DNA of 64,000 nucleotides from Pararge aegeria (Eukaryota; Arthropoda; Insecta; Lepidoptera; Nymphalidae): NCBI RefSeq assembly GCF_905163445.1, contig NC_053195.1:6810501-6874500 (forward strand). The letters run 5' to 3'. Positions 24,761 to 36,825 of this stretch are shown piece by piece; positions within the stretch are counted from its first letter, which is position 1, and every line of letters begins with the position of its first letter. Position numbers and translations under genes: made by a program. Under the pieces are notes generated by a model. It was not told the origin of the DNA. It was given only the letters and a program-made list of their open reading frames with translations, and ran no database searches.

Positions 24761-26995
24761 ATAAGATTTTTAAAAAATTTGAGTACGTACTTAATGCGAT
24801 CTATTTTAAGCTACAAATCATTATAAATAGGTACCTTATTTCGTTTACTTGGATGACAAAGGTTTAAAAATATTTATTTCGATAGAAGACACACGACATT
24901 TACTGTTACATGAAAACGAATTTATATTTTAATAAATGTGCTTTCAATTAAAAAAAAATGTCTAGATCGGTTCATAATTAAAAGATAAACTTCTAAGGTA
25001 ACAACTTCAAAAAATGTAAATAAATACACCTAATCGAAAACCTGTACTTGCCTTAAAAACGGTTAGTAAATCTAGTCTATCTATTTTAATTTTAATTAAC
25101 AACGAATAGAGAAGGTGAAACCACGAGGCATTGTAATAAATAATAATTAGTATTACGGGCGGTGACGAAGGCGGGTAGGGGACTGTTTAATCTGTATTGT
25201 TAGGCCGACCACGTAATATTCATAGGTGATTGTCCAATGATATTGATTTCATGACACCTCATTTAAATATTAAGCAATGAATTTGTCATCATGTGCCAAT
25301 TGATTCGATCGATAAGCTCAGACATCAAACAAAGTGTTGAAGATCCAAAATGTGTTAACCAAATGCCTTTGCTTATTTGATACTTTGTGCTAGACCTACT
25401 ATCAAATAAGTAACATGCTTGGCACGTTGGGTTATGAATAGCGAACTCCTTTATTCCAGTCCAGGTTGAACGCCTAATACTGTTTGGTATTAGGTTTTTG
25501 TTATGCCTTTCGCAGTACCGGGGTTATTTTGTTTTTAGATTTTTATACATTTTATTGTATAAGTAAGCTTAAAAGTTTTTGTTTTTCATTTTTGTTTTAC
25601 TTACATTATTATTATTTTTTCTTTTTTTGTATAATAATTGCTTGCTAGGTACTTACTCCTAAGCAATTGTGGTTAATGTTATCGTGTTATTGCTTACTAA
25701 ACTCTGCGCAAATGGAATTGGTCACTCTTTACACCCGAATGTTCGATACATTCGGTGTCCCAGAATCATAATTTGAATACTGCAGCTCGAAAAAAAGGAA
25801 TTACGGCCATATGCACCGTGCCATAACGTGTCAAAAGACTTAAAGAAGAGTGAATACAAAAAAAATAATTAACATACAAACAAGCATTAAACACTAATAA
25901 TATCTATAATTGTCACATCGCATCTTAGTTCACTACAATTATAATCAGAAATATTGTAACGATATTATATACCTTGACAATAAGATCTATCATTCAAACT
26001 CCTGATCCAACTAATGCCTATAATTGAAATTTATTAAGCTCGTCTTACAACTTGACTGGTTTTGTAATTTTTTATTTATAGTCGTACAAAACATTCCACA
26101 GCCACCACGATGTTGAGATCATCAATTGGTCAAGCATTTTCTCAGGTCTTCATCTTCAGATCTAAAAGAACGAAATATTTTTGTTCGTCTAAAATAATAG
26201 TGCTTGGTGTTCTTTTCGCAGTCGCTTACCTTTGTCACCGGCACTTTATGGCCTGGACTAATACGAAGCAGATAATAATTTATTCCTCGAACGCGGTAGA
26301 GATACTACATATAAAAGTGAGCAATCGATTAACCTTTACGATACCGAATTAAAACGCCAACTTTGCCTGCTTACACCCACACCGTATCCAAATTGTAATA
26401 AAATCGCGAACCCAGAGAACATTGCTTTCAGTTAATAAAGAAAGAAGGCAATTGTGGCTCAATTCATTATTCTTGACAACGTATTGTGTAAGATATCAGT
26501 TAAAGCTTATGGTTGAGGAGCCTCATACAATAATTATTATAAGAGCAATAGTTGCCTCGAGCTAAAGCTGCCATCCATGCAGCCTATAATAGAACTATAA
26601 ATGTTTGAATAATTTGATTGACTTCTTACATAAACTTGGAAAGACCTTATATTGACTCTCTAAGCAGACTTTAGCAAGTAGATAGATAACCATGATTAGA
26701 GAATGCATGCTATTCAGGAACTCCGGAAGGGACTAGAAAATATGATTATAAGGTTTGCTGGATTAAATCAGGGGGAGAATATATATTTTAATAAAAATAA
26801 TACGCTGAATAAAATCTGGATGATATAATAATATGTTTGAAGCATACTGACGTCAACGTAGATGGTACTAGATAATATAAATACAAGAAGGTGGCTGAAA
26901 CCAGGAGAAGCCTAGGTATTATAAATATAGGATGCTATTTGAAATCAGGAGGAGACTAAGTATTGCAAATATAGGATGCTGGTTGCAATCAATGT
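24761..26995. other. No convincing gene
   Basis: AT-rich. It holds the doubtful 80-codon frame at 26110 and two similar purine-rich blocks at about 26886-26925 and 26939-26985 (GGTGGCTGAAACCAGGAGAA and ATTTGAAATCAGGAGGAGAC). Confidence 0.5.
26110..26352 (+). CDS. Short open frame with one predicted membrane segment (doubtful)
   Basis: An 80-codon frame begins after CCACCACG, a good initiation context. It has a basic stretch (RSKRTKY), then a hydrophobic segment KIIVLGVLFAVAYLC at about residues 28-43. AATAAA follows at 26432-26437. I recognise no family, and frames of this length occur by chance many times in this window, so I give it little weight. Confidence 0.12.
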   Translation: MLRSSIGQAFSQVFIFRSKRTKYFCSSKIIVLGVLFAVAYLCHRHFMAWTNTKQIIIYSSNAVEILHIKVSNRLTFTIPN

Positions 26996-27023
26996 AATTA
27001 TTATTATTATTATTATTATTATA
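26996..27023. repeat. (ATT)n microsatellite
   Basis: About nine uninterrupted ATT units directly before the left end of the transposon at 27040. Confidence 0.9.
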
Positions 27024-27039
27024 AAAAAATACGGCATTA

Positions 27040-27993
27040 GGGGAAGTACGTACAAAATGACATACACGGACAAAATGACACAGGCATCATATTTCAAATT
27101 CTGCTGCTTCTAGCCCGCCATAGATAACTACATCACGCGACTCTACTGTCTCGCACCAACCTGTCGAAATCTGAACTCGCGCCAGTCTTTCGTTGGGGTC
27201 TCATGGCCGACGACAGATATTGTTAAGTTACGAGTTTTTCTTTTACTGCAGGGAGTTTTGTGTTAATATTATATTTTTTCATAGTTATATCTTACGTGTA
27301 CATTTGTTGCATACCTTAAGTACTTATTGTTTCATCTGAATAGTTATTCCCGTAAATAATATTTATTTTACATTTATTGTTGAATTTTGCATTTTTATTA
27401 CCCTATATGGTCAAAATGACATACATAGGTAATGGACAAATTGACATAGGTATAGCAGCGACAAAAAAATGAGTCTAAAGCTCCTTCAGAAAAGAGGAGA
27501 CGAAACGTTACCAAAACCTTATTCGACGAAAACAGTGAAGAAGAAAATTGCCAAATAACGCTCAAGATAACGAAGAGGATTGCGCTTGCTTATATTGCAA
27601 CGATCTTTTTTCCCGATCCAAGTCTGGAGAAGACTGGTTGCGGTGTTTAAAATGTTCGCATTGGGCCCACGCCTCTTGCGCGGATGTTTCTAAGCAAACC
27701 AAGCGATTAATTTGTGAGCTTTGCTTTTAGTTTTGTAAGGTTTGTCGTGTATGTCATTTAGTCCATGTGTGGTATACCATTTTGTCCATAGCCTATGGAC
27801 AACATGGATTTTGTGGATCTAACTTTAATAGATTTTTTTTTCTTTTACTAGTTTATTTATCTTTTAAATATGTTTAGACTTCAAAGGTATAAAACCAAAG
27901 ATTACTGGAGTGCAATATAAGTGTGCTGTGATTTACGAATAATGAGTTATGACACAAAAACAAAACTGTATGTCATGTTGTACGTACTTCCCA
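27040..27993 (+). mobile_element. Internally deleted DNA transposon with terminal inverted repeats
   Basis: Near-perfect terminal inverted repeats of about 25 bp lie at 27041-27065 and 27968-27992 (core GGGAAGTACGTAC). Further GACAAAATGACA-type subterminal repeats lie inside both ends. The roughly 950 bp body keeps only the 3' end of a transposase gene (next entry), so the element cannot move itself. TA dinucleotides flank the ends, but an exact target-site duplication is not certain. A (TTA)n tract precedes the left end. Confidence 0.8.
27470..27730 (+). pseudogene. Transposase C-terminal fragment with CxxC/PHD-like finger
   Basis: The stretch DCACLYCNDLFSRSKSGEDW, followed by CLKCSHWAHASC and CELCF, gives the C-x2-C...C-x2-C...H-x2-C...C-x2-C spacing. 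This is the PHD-like finger found at the C-terminus of many insect pogo/Tigger-type DDE transposases. The preceding acidic and basic linker (EKRRRNVTKTLFDENSEEE) is readable in another frame from about 27470, so a frameshift lies near 27550. No catalytic domain remains. It sits between the inverted repeats of the element above. Confidence 0.72.
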
Positions 27994-28037
27994 TACTTTT
28001 ATGTATAATTATACTGTTTATTTCCCTTGAAAAGCTA

Positions 28038-28061
28038 ATAAATAAATAAATAAATAAATTG
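28038..28061. repeat. (AATA)n microsatellite
   Basis: About five AATA units, perhaps the tail of an unrecognised retroelement. Confidence 0.8.
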
Positions 28062-29096
28062 TTATACTGTTGGCCACTCCATTATTACGTATATGAGTAT
28101 GTTTACCTAGATGTCCAACCTACGCATTGGATATTGTCTGATAGCCCCGGGTGTTAACGTTTGATTGGCATGGCACGGATTGATGAACGCGGGCACGATA
28201 GCGTATCGGCGCTACATCTCTCATTACGTAGATTACCAGCAGGGAGCAGATAGCTCACCTACTCACCAACATCTGTTATTTATAACGTGTAGTGTATATA
28301 CTCATGGTGGTTGTTTTTCTAGAAATTCTGTTCTTGCTAACGAAACTCGTAGACACCTGAAAAACAAGGAACCTAAAGTTGAAAAGAAAGCGTTAGGGTA
28401 AGAGGTTTAATCGCGAACAACGCCACAGGTTGCATCAGCTTAAACGCCCATACATCGATGATCCACATTAAATAAATAGTCAAAATAGTACCTTTCATCT
28501 AATAAAAAGAATAAATCTTTAAGGGATAGAAAAGGATAGATAAATTTGAAATTTAAATTAAAAATTTAAAGTCCAAATTAAAATTGGTATGTTCGGAGTA
28601 GACTCTACCACTTCCAAAGGCAGAGAAGAAACCAGAAGCTCAGCTGAGTAACATATCTACGTGATCGCGAGCGAAGCCATAGGCATGTTTTTTTTTGTTA
28701 ATATAAAATGGAAACGTCTGTATCAATAACATACCAGCAAATAGCTACAAACATCATAGATTTCCTAAGTTTTATTGATCATAATAATCTTCATAAGTCA
28801 GATCAGATCATTATTGTAAGTATTGTCTTTGTGACTTGTTACAAGAAGGCAACAATCGATTTCCAAGCTGCTTGTGGACTTTTCCTTGGCACCCAGCCAT
28901 AATTGACGACTTTATTTCAGAGGACATAATAGAGTTATTGACGTTACAAATAAAATATAGCATAGTATTTTAAACGTCTTCGGATAGAATGGAAACCGAC
29001 CGATCCGTTTCCAAGACTACCTATAAGTTACTATGAATTCAATAGTAGTTCCATTTCTTTCAATATCACACTAAAAAGGCTTTATTTCTGTCAGGT
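28062..29096. other. No gene seen
   Basis: Short frames at 28165 and 28708 are unremarkable. No repeat recognised. Confidence 0.55.
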
Positions 29097-29330
29097 TTTT
29101 TTTTATTCCACTTCAAGGTAGCTCTTCACTGAAATCTCACCAGGTGGAAAGTGATGATGAAGTTTAAATTGGTAGCGGAGTAACCTGATAAGGGGTACCC
29201 GGTAAAGCACTTATATTCAACTTATAACCCTAACCAGTTTCTACGCGTCATCGTACCGAACGCTTAATCCGTGGCACGTCTTTGTTTAGGTGGTAACAAC
29301 CTACGGTTGAAGTCTCCGACCAGACAAATT
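29097..29330 (-). mobile_element. SINE family B, degenerate
   Basis: A T-run then CTGAAATCTCACCAGGTGG, TTTCTACGCGTCATCG and GGCACGTCTTTGTTTAGGTG identify a diverged reverse copy. The head is missing. Confidence 0.65.
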
Positions 29331-29839
29331 TTTATAAACGAGAAGTATATATCAAATTTTTTCTATATTCCGTCCATCACCTTTAGACCTAGAGGACAAA
29401 TCTTTGAACAGTGCGTTATGACTAGTGATGACTTATGGCTCTGAAATATGGTCTAGACTTCATAAAACACTTAGTCACTCGGGGGGCGATGGAGTCTTGT
29501 CTCACTCTTACTCTTACTCTTGTTTAGGTACTGACTAGCTTATTCATGCACATTAATCACACCTGTAAATTACATAAGTGTGTACCGACTTGCACTAAGT
29601 GCCCCGTTACTCAAGTGCAAACTGATTTGCACCTGAAGTGTTAACCGATTCGGATAACACGATAACGTCAACGCGTCACGGCATGTACTTTTAAATTATA
29701 TAAGTGCACGTGTTCTTATAAATATAATAAAAATATTTACGCTAGTGTTACTAATGATAAAAACAATTAATCTATTAGTTATCTATCAATAAATATAATA
29801 TCTAACACGGTAGAAACGACTAATTCATGTATATGTACC

Positions 29840-29892
29840 AAGGTACTAGGTATTTATGTAGTAATTTCTGCTACATAAATACCTAGTACTTT
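29840..29892. repeat. 19 bp perfect hairpin, 9 nt loop
   Basis: GTACTAGGTATTTATGTAG (29843-29861) and CTACATAAATACCTAGTAC (29871-29889); a G-T pair and two more A-T pairs extend the stem. Confidence 0.88.
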
Positions 29893-30483
29893 AATTTAAC
29901 TATTTATATACTACCTATGCAATTTAAAAATTGCCATGGTTAGATGAATATGTTTTACAGCTCTTTTCGAGTGATAAAAGAAAGCAATGTCACTCACTCA
30001 TCTAACATACTAATCTACATCTAATCTATCTAACATGAACACAACGTATATACGACAATTTTATCACGACGATAAACCAACAACATTCTTACACCCTTTC
30101 GCATTTATTATATTAGTATGAGATTATTTCTTACCATTTTCAAAAGCAAAATTATTTAAAAACTAAACTATCATTATATCCGGTATAAATGAATATAAAA
30201 TTAATCATATGTCACAAGGTTCTAAAAATACCACACAAAGCAGCGTTATCAGTTTAAACTACCGATGCCGAGTAGACAATAATATGCTAAAGGTACATGA
30301 CAATAATAACTTATGAAGCAGTATAGTTACCACATCCAGTTCTAATTTTGGAACAAGACATGGAGAAGTGTTATCACATACGGATAGCTACCGTCACATA
30401 ACGACATACGAGTACGGCCATACAATCTGCTACCCAAAGCTGTTTCGTCACACGGAATAATAGTGTTGCTAATTAGCTTTGTC

Positions 30484-30640
30484 GACCTCCCTGGCGATGG
30501 CGCAGTGGCAAGCACTGTTATTATAAGTTGGTGGACATGGTTTCGATCCTCGGCTGGCCCCGGCTCTTGTCTGATCTGGGATTCTTTTACCGTGACCAGT
30601 TACCACCCTAGCGACAGAGGCGTGCCAAGTGCCAAGCTAT
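30484..30640 (+). mobile_element. SINE family B head and partial body
   Basis: GACCTCCCTGGCGATGGCGC, with B box GGTTTCGATCCTCGG and then AGTTACCACCCTAGCGACAG, gives a + strand head joined to part of the body. Confidence 0.65.
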
Positions 30641-30759
30641 TTAGCCTTCCGGTATGAAATATCGTAAAGAGCGATTACGGGTATGGACGTCATATAACTC
30701 TGTACCTCAATATCCAGAATATAGCATAGGCTCGCATATTACAACCAGGATATATTAAA

Positions 30760-31199
30760 CCTCAATGTTCACGCGCGCCGTTGGAGCACTATCCCACCAT
30801 CTAAGGGGCATCACGCCATACCATCGGCGCCCGCCGTATGCGAGGGTTGCCACGAGACCTCACCTGACTCTACACCGCTTTCTCGCCGATGGCTGACAGG
30901 TGCTCACTAGACTCACACTGGTGAGCTCGACCTCGCTGAGCGCCGGGTGCAAGCAAATCCAGGACTACCGCAGTTTGCTGGTCGCCCGCGAATGCACGCA
31001 GCGCACGCGCGATCGCACTGTCGCGACATAAATCGTACAAGACACCACGGACTATTCCAACCGATGGCCTCGCCGCGACGGTAGATGCAGGCGGCTTTGA
31101 TACGACTGAAAAGATCCATCGCCCTGAACAGATACCCCGAGTTCCACTCCAGGGACTCCGAGGACGACCGAGAGCGTCTACTTACTACGATCACTAGTA
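30760..31199. other. GC-rich patch of unknown origin
   Basis: About 440 bp with clearly higher GC and many CpG than the surroundings. It has a 93-codon minus-strand open frame (31194-30913) rich in Arg, Ser and Cys, and shorter + frames. No family is recognised. Repeat R copy 1 follows it directly. It could be part of an unknown repeat or a regulatory island. Confidence 0.4.
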
Positions 31200-31375
31200 G
31201 TCCTGCAATTAACTGTTATAGGCTAGCGATGTCAAATTACAACAGATTAACGAGCAGACAATGTGCCCCACAGATTTGCCAACGATTGTTGTTTCGTCAC
31301 ACGCACCAGTGAGAGATCATGGCGAAGAATAGGGTTACCACCTGGCTTAATTCCCTCAACTCGCTAATGATCTAG
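31200..31375 (+). repeat. Dispersed direct repeat R, copy 1
   Basis: AACGAGCAGACAATGTGCCC, ACAGATTTGCCAACGATTGT, CGTCACACGCACCAGTGAGA and AAGAATAGGGTTACCACCTG. Two more copies follow in the same orientation. Origin unknown to me. Confidence 0.65.
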
Positions 31376-32029
31376 GGGCAGAATAATGCTGTATGATTTA
31401 ATTCAAACAACTCTTCGCGAATCATTTAAAATATTTAGTTTTTTTGCAACAGTAATGACACATCTCGAAATGTTAAAATTTACAGATCATTATTTGACAT
31501 TAATTAAATAATATTATCAAAACGTAGTGTAGCTAATACGAGATTATATTACTAAGGTTTATAGTTGAGGTTTATTTATAGATTTCGTGAGAAAATATTC
31601 ACTTATTTGAAAACCTACAGGCTAGTTATGATTAGAGTAGGTTTGCAATATAGCGTGCTTAAAAAGAAAAACTATTAAATCTGCCAATAGTCCGATAATA
31701 GTTTGTGCAGCTATCCGTAAAAATTATATATAAAAAAATAGTTATAAAACAAGCGTTGTTGATGTGTTACAAGTCATTGTTGTTGCAAAGGAGCGATTTA
31801 TTTGGCGATAATTACCGAGGAAATAAGAAGGTACTTAAATAAAAATAGGTGCAATATCCGTTACCTCTGATAAACCTACATGCGTGCCATGAAAGAGTTA
31901 TGTCTACACATTATCTCATCTTTCTCAGTAGAAAAAATACGAGTAGCTGGTAGAATTATCTGGTGGCGCGCATGCCTTTCAGAACGCAATTCACCGTAGG
32001 TACCTGGTGTTATACCTACCACCAAAAAT

Positions 32030-32185
32030 GAACAGATCTATCGTCTGATAGCAACAGATGAACAGACAATTGGTCGAATTGATTTGCCAACAAACGCCAT
32101 TTTTTCACACGTGCTGTTTTTCACATGTATTGCGAAAAGTAGGGTTGCCAATCGACTGCATTCTGCTAACTCGATGAAGATCTAG
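32030..32185 (+). repeat. Dispersed direct repeat R, copy 2
   Basis: GATAGCAACAGATGAACAGA, GATTTGCCAACAAACGCCAT, TTCACACGTGCTG and AAAAGTAGGGTTGCCAATCG align with copies 1 and 3; it is the most diverged. Confidence 0.6.
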
Positions 32186-32317
32186 GAACATAAAGTTCAC
32201 ACATATCGTGTACAGATATCAATCAGCTCTAAACTACTACTGAATTTCTAAGTAGTGTTATCAGCGCAGCATATAAGATAGATAATACAGAAAAAGAAAA
32301 AAATACTTAACATAACA

Positions 32318-32400
32318 TTTGTGTGCAAAGGCGATTTTATCGCTAAAGCGATCTCTCCCAGAAAACTTTTGGCTCGGTTTGCTGTAGGAATTTATTAACA
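32318..32400 (-). mobile_element. LINE 3' fragment, family G
   Basis: TGTGCAAAGGCGATTTTATC and AAGCGATCTCTCCCAGAAAA match the same segment as at 23835. Confidence 0.5.
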
Positions 32401-32689
32401 CAATTCCTATTAATAATTACTTTTAATAATGAAATTAAATATTATTATAAATAAAACAGCGAATTAATAAAATTTTAGCATATCAATCCAACATGCCTAA
32501 ATTAAAAAATGAATCTATTCCTACTTTATTATTTCCAAATTTTTTTTTAAAATTCTAATTAAAAATATCCAAAAAAGAAATATTAATATAGTAAATATGG
32601 TAAGTATAATGATAGAAAGTTCACTAGTTTAGTTACAAATTTAGATTATTTCCAATACCACAAAATAACATAGAGGCTTATCACTACCG

Positions 32690-32860
32690 CCGGAGCATGT
32701 GGCGAGCTACCGACTGATAACAACAGACGAACAACCAATCTGCCGCACAGATTTGCCAACTAGCGCTGTTTCCTCACACGTGCACCGGTGGGAACGTATT
32801 GCAAAGAATAGGGTTGCCATCTGGCTTAATTTACCTAACTAGCTGGCGATAAATTTTAGA
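32690..32860 (+). repeat. Dispersed direct repeat R, copy 3
   Basis: GATAACAACAGACGAACAAC, CACAGATTTGCCAACTAGCG, TCCTCACACGTGCACCGGTG and AAGAATAGGGTTGCCATCTG. Confidence 0.65.
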
Positions 32861-34379
32861 TGTGTAGGTATGGTGAGGTTTCTGTTTACTAAACAGTTTT
32901 TCGAAAAGTAGATTACATGCCTTAAAATATTGTAAACATTACTTTGAATATTAGAAAAGAAACATATTACGGATTAAATTTACAGTTATTAGAATGATAG
33001 ACTGCCGAACCATATCTTACTACAAAGGTACATTTGTAGATCTTTAGATCTCTTTAGTTATTTATGTAAATATAAAAATTACACTCTCGTTCAACTCAAT
33101 GAGTCTATTCCAAAACACGAGTTTATTTTTAATGAAGAACACGTCGATATCCGATGTGTGTGCAATGTTTTTATATTTTTGAAAACTTTGTCGCAGCAAG
33201 TGCCAACCCTGCCAGCACATGTTATAGATAACGACCCGTTTTATGAAATGTTTTACAACTAACGTATAGCTTTCTAAAGAAAGGTGATCACCAAATGTGG
33301 CGGGCAGCACGTTTCCGCCAAAGCGGCCGATCATCGTAAAATAGTAATAAAGACGGCTTATTGTATGTATTTCCTGATTCAGGAATTAAGGCGCATGTGC
33401 TAAGGCATAACAATAACTTTGAATGACATTACTAAAATAGTAGATGTTAATTTTGCAGGGCGGATGGTTTGTTCCTTATATTGTATTCACCAAAATTGTA
33501 AAACCAATCAGCAAATAAACGATTAAAATTAAATTAAAATGTTGAACCGCACTAATCATTTCTAAATGCTGTGTTATTTTCTACCTACGTTTACCTATTG
33601 TATCGTCAAAAAGGTAAGAAATATTTGTATCAAGTCGATAGAGCTTTTACGCGACCGAATAAATAAACGTAGGTAGAAAATCTCACACTGGACTCGGTTT
33701 AGTGCCGCTACAGCTTAGTGTGGTTTTATGTATCTACCTTATTAAATTATTGAGCGCACATTTTTACTACAGTTCCGGTTAAACTTATAGAGTTAAACAA
33801 GCTTTTGAAAACTAACAACTAAAACAAGTTTTAAATTTGTTGCGAATTTTTTATATGCACTAGTTTGTGAACCAAGTTGCCTTTAGTTTAATAATTTACT
33901 GGCCTTTCGCGTCTGTCGGAAAGGGAAGATAACGAATACTAATAATAGCTCTATGCAGGTTAGGATAAATCGTAGTTGTAGAAGCTCTCCTCAATCTTTA
34001 GTATCATCAAGAATAATATAAGATTTACCTATTATAGCCGAGACAAGAAATAATAAAAAATGAGTATTCAAAAACCATATCGGACGATCGATAGTCCGAT
34101 ATTCATTGAAAGTTCAGACTGTCTGAAATCTGATAAGAAAATGTCGCTATTGGCCGCAATTGATACTATTACTTCATAATATCTCCATAATAGATAAAAT
34201 AAGGGATGATTGTTAACTATCTACTCATATCAAATAATAGTCAAGACGGATGTAAAAAAAAAACCTGGGTTAGTTTTGTGGGCTCTTCTTAGACCAGGGC
34301 ACGTTTGGAAAACTCCTAGCTTTAATTTTGAGTTAACGAATGCAGTTATCACCATCACTAACATTAGTGTAACATGTTA
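32861..34379. other. No gene seen
   Basis: Holds the 104 bp inverted-end segment at 33577 and a 90-codon minus frame (33062-33334) without recognisable features. Confidence 0.5.
33577..33680. repeat. 104 bp segment with 16 bp perfect inverted ends
   Basis: TTTTCTACCTACGTTT (33577-33592) and AAACGTAGGTAGAAAA (33665-33680) are perfect reverse complements. The 72 bp centre is unrelated. A tiny MITE or a chance inverted duplication. Confidence 0.6.
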
Positions 34380-34455
34380 AATGTATGAACGCTTCATAAG
34401 TGCCTGTAATAAAGTCTACATGAATTAAACATTTTTGAATTTGAATTTCGAATTT
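34380..34455 (+). mobile_element. LINE 3' end fragment
   Basis: GAACGCTTCATAAGTGCCTG, TAATAAAGTCTACATGAATT and a GAATTTGAATTTCGAATTTG tail. The same tail lies nested in reverse at 9616-9690. Confidence 0.55.
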
Positions 34456-34808
34456 GTCTGGCTACCCTTATTTGTGACAGGGTAGAGATTTGTTGACAAT
34501 AAATCAAGTACCTAGTCAGTTAAAATGCGCAGAATACTATGAAACCAAGAGCACATCGTTACATAAAGATTATTAGAAACTAAAGAGCTGAGCAAAGGCC
34601 ATTCGTCATTCATGTCACTAATGACTGATAGATAGACACGTGATGTAACAACCTCGCATATTCTACAGTGGCTGTTTGGCCTGGTACAGTAATCAATTAC
34701 AACTAAAATAACATGGCAATTTAAACACGACGTTCTACCTGTAACGGTTCGTAGCTATTAATCCAATTTATCAAATTAGTAGATGCCAAGAACTCTATCG
34801 TTCTCTAA

Positions 34809-35070
34809 CTGTCCTGTAGGTCTAGTGGTTAGCATGATCACCTACGGATCACGAGATCCTGGGTTTGATTCCCGAGTCTAGCCAAATTATATGGGTTATT
34901 GTGTATTTTCAATTAGAGAATTCTGTGTACCAGCCCAAAGAGCACGTAAAGCCGTCGAACCCGGTTGTCATCACTTAATTATGGTAATAGTCGTTTAAGC
35001 CCACCAACCCGCATTGGTGCAGCGTGGTGGGTCTTTGACGTGAATAGGCTGCGTATGATGACGATGATGA
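34809..35070 (+). mobile_element. tRNA-derived SINE, family D
   Basis: The head reads TCCTGTAGGTCTAGTGGTTA (A box) and CTGGGTTTGATTCCCGAGTC (B box). The body has AAAGAGCACGTAAAGCCGTC and AACCCGCATTGGTGCAGCGT, with a GATGACGATGATGAA tail. Confidence 0.8.
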
Positions 35071-36269
35071 AGAACTCTATCAGCTACTGTAATGGGTATA
35101 TATATAATACTTTATTAATGCACACCGCTCCGTACTTACTATATGCATTTATATAATATTTTTTTATAAATTTTCATAATACTTTTACTCATACTTACTT
35201 TTTAATTAATAAACTCTTGATAGGCGTATCGTAAAATGGGCATTCAAGTAACAACACTACGTATTACATATACTATGATTTTTATAGCTTTCTTGTAATG
35301 TTAACGATGTTTTGTTTCTTTAAACAGTAAGGTGTGGTTTAAAATATTAAAAACGATTGATAACAGCCTTAAATTGATAACTTACATGAATTTAATAAAA
35401 ACAAACTCTTCTCTTATAAAGAGGCTAATTACTAGTAGCAGAATATTTTAAATAGAAAGTCCTGAGCATTAAGCCCTGCGAACCTAAAGGTAACGTACTT
35501 TTGGATTTACAAGGCGTAAACAACGGTTTAGATTACATTCATATAATAATAAATAATAGGTACGGGTTTGTTTTTTTTATTTTCTAGACTTAGTCAGATG
35601 TTTACTCAAAAACCGAATAACTTATATTTTGTATTTTTTCCATGCACAAGATAGATTTAATTTTTCTTTTTATTGCTCTATTGAAAAGTTATTTTTTTTG
35701 TAAATACGCACTTTGAGTCTGAATACCAATCTAAAGCTAGACTATTTAAACTCTACGTTTCTTAACATATATCTGAATAAAATACATTACAATAAACAGA
35801 CGCGATCATACGAGTATAACTTAACAAAGCCTTGAAAAAGCTATATAAAATAAGACGTAGATAAATTATAGCCAGTCACTAAAGGTAGAACTGATGGATC
35901 AAGCCTCTGGGACACCAAGGAATCATCTCCCTAATCAATTGTCCGAACAAAACAGTACACGGAATTACACCGAGGAAGGTACTAACAACCGGTTTATAAC
36001 GCGTCTTATTAAATTATGCAAGTAATAAATGCCTCTGCAACAAAGTCACCCTTTGAGTACGATATTTTTCAAAACATTGTCGCATCATTTTTCATTGCGT
36101 CAATCAAGAGTCACTTGACGATTATAGTTCAGGGCTGCCACTATAAAATATACAGCTGATATTATCTTTGTTATTACTTGTCTTTCTACAATGTACGTAC
36201 GGAGATATTAATTATTTTGTGGAAATATACTTATAAGTTATAGCATTTATTCTTATTTCTCTATACTTA
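35071..36269. other. No gene seen
   Basis: AT-rich sequence between a SINE D copy and the Helitron pair; nothing recognised. Confidence 0.6.
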
Positions 36270-36512
36270 TACCTACTCGCTGTTGCCCACGTTCTTCGTC
36301 GTTTATTATATTTATTTTTTACAAATCCTGTGGGAAACGATCCTTTTTTGGAATAAAAAGTAGCCTTCGTACTCTCCGTCCTTTCAACTAACACTTTGCC
36401 AATATAACGTTGATTGGTTTTTCAGTTGTTTAGTTGGGGCGGGAAAGAAGAACAGACAAACACACACGAAGACATATGTGTAAGTTTTATTATGTTTGTA
36501 ATATTAGTATGA
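36270..36512 (-). mobile_element. Helitron relic, first of two adjacent copies
   Basis: CTACTCGCTGTTGCCCACGT, CCTGTGGGAAACGATCCTTT, GAATAAAAAGTAGCCTTCGT and the terminus TTTGTAATATTAGTATGAAC. The next copy starts immediately. Confidence 0.65.
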
Positions 36513-36749
36513 ACGTAGGTAGGTAGGTTGCCCGCGGCTTTGCATGCGGTTTTTTGGCTTTTTTATGAACCCTGCGGGAACTGTACATTTTACCGGGATG
36601 AAAAGCAGCCTATGTTTGCATGTGTGCCAGCCAAGGTGTAATTTATTTCCTTTCCAAAATACAGTCAAATTGGTCCAGTAGTTTTGCGTGAAAGAGTAAC
36701 ATCCATCCATCCATCAATACAAACTGTCGCATTTATAATATTAGTAGGA
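36513..36749 (-). mobile_element. Helitron relic, second of two adjacent copies
   Basis: AGGTTGCCCGCGGCTTTGCA, CCTGCGGGAACTGTACATTT and the terminus CATTTATAATATTAGTAGGA, whose reverse complement begins TCCTACTAATATTATAAATG, a Helitron 5' end. It includes a (CATC)n run at about 36702. Confidence 0.68.
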
Positions 36750-36825
36750 TAAAAGTACGGCTGAGCTAAGTAGGTAAACTTGGTCACCTAAGCACTGACA
36801 TTTTAGGTGTAAGTATGCCTTCAAC

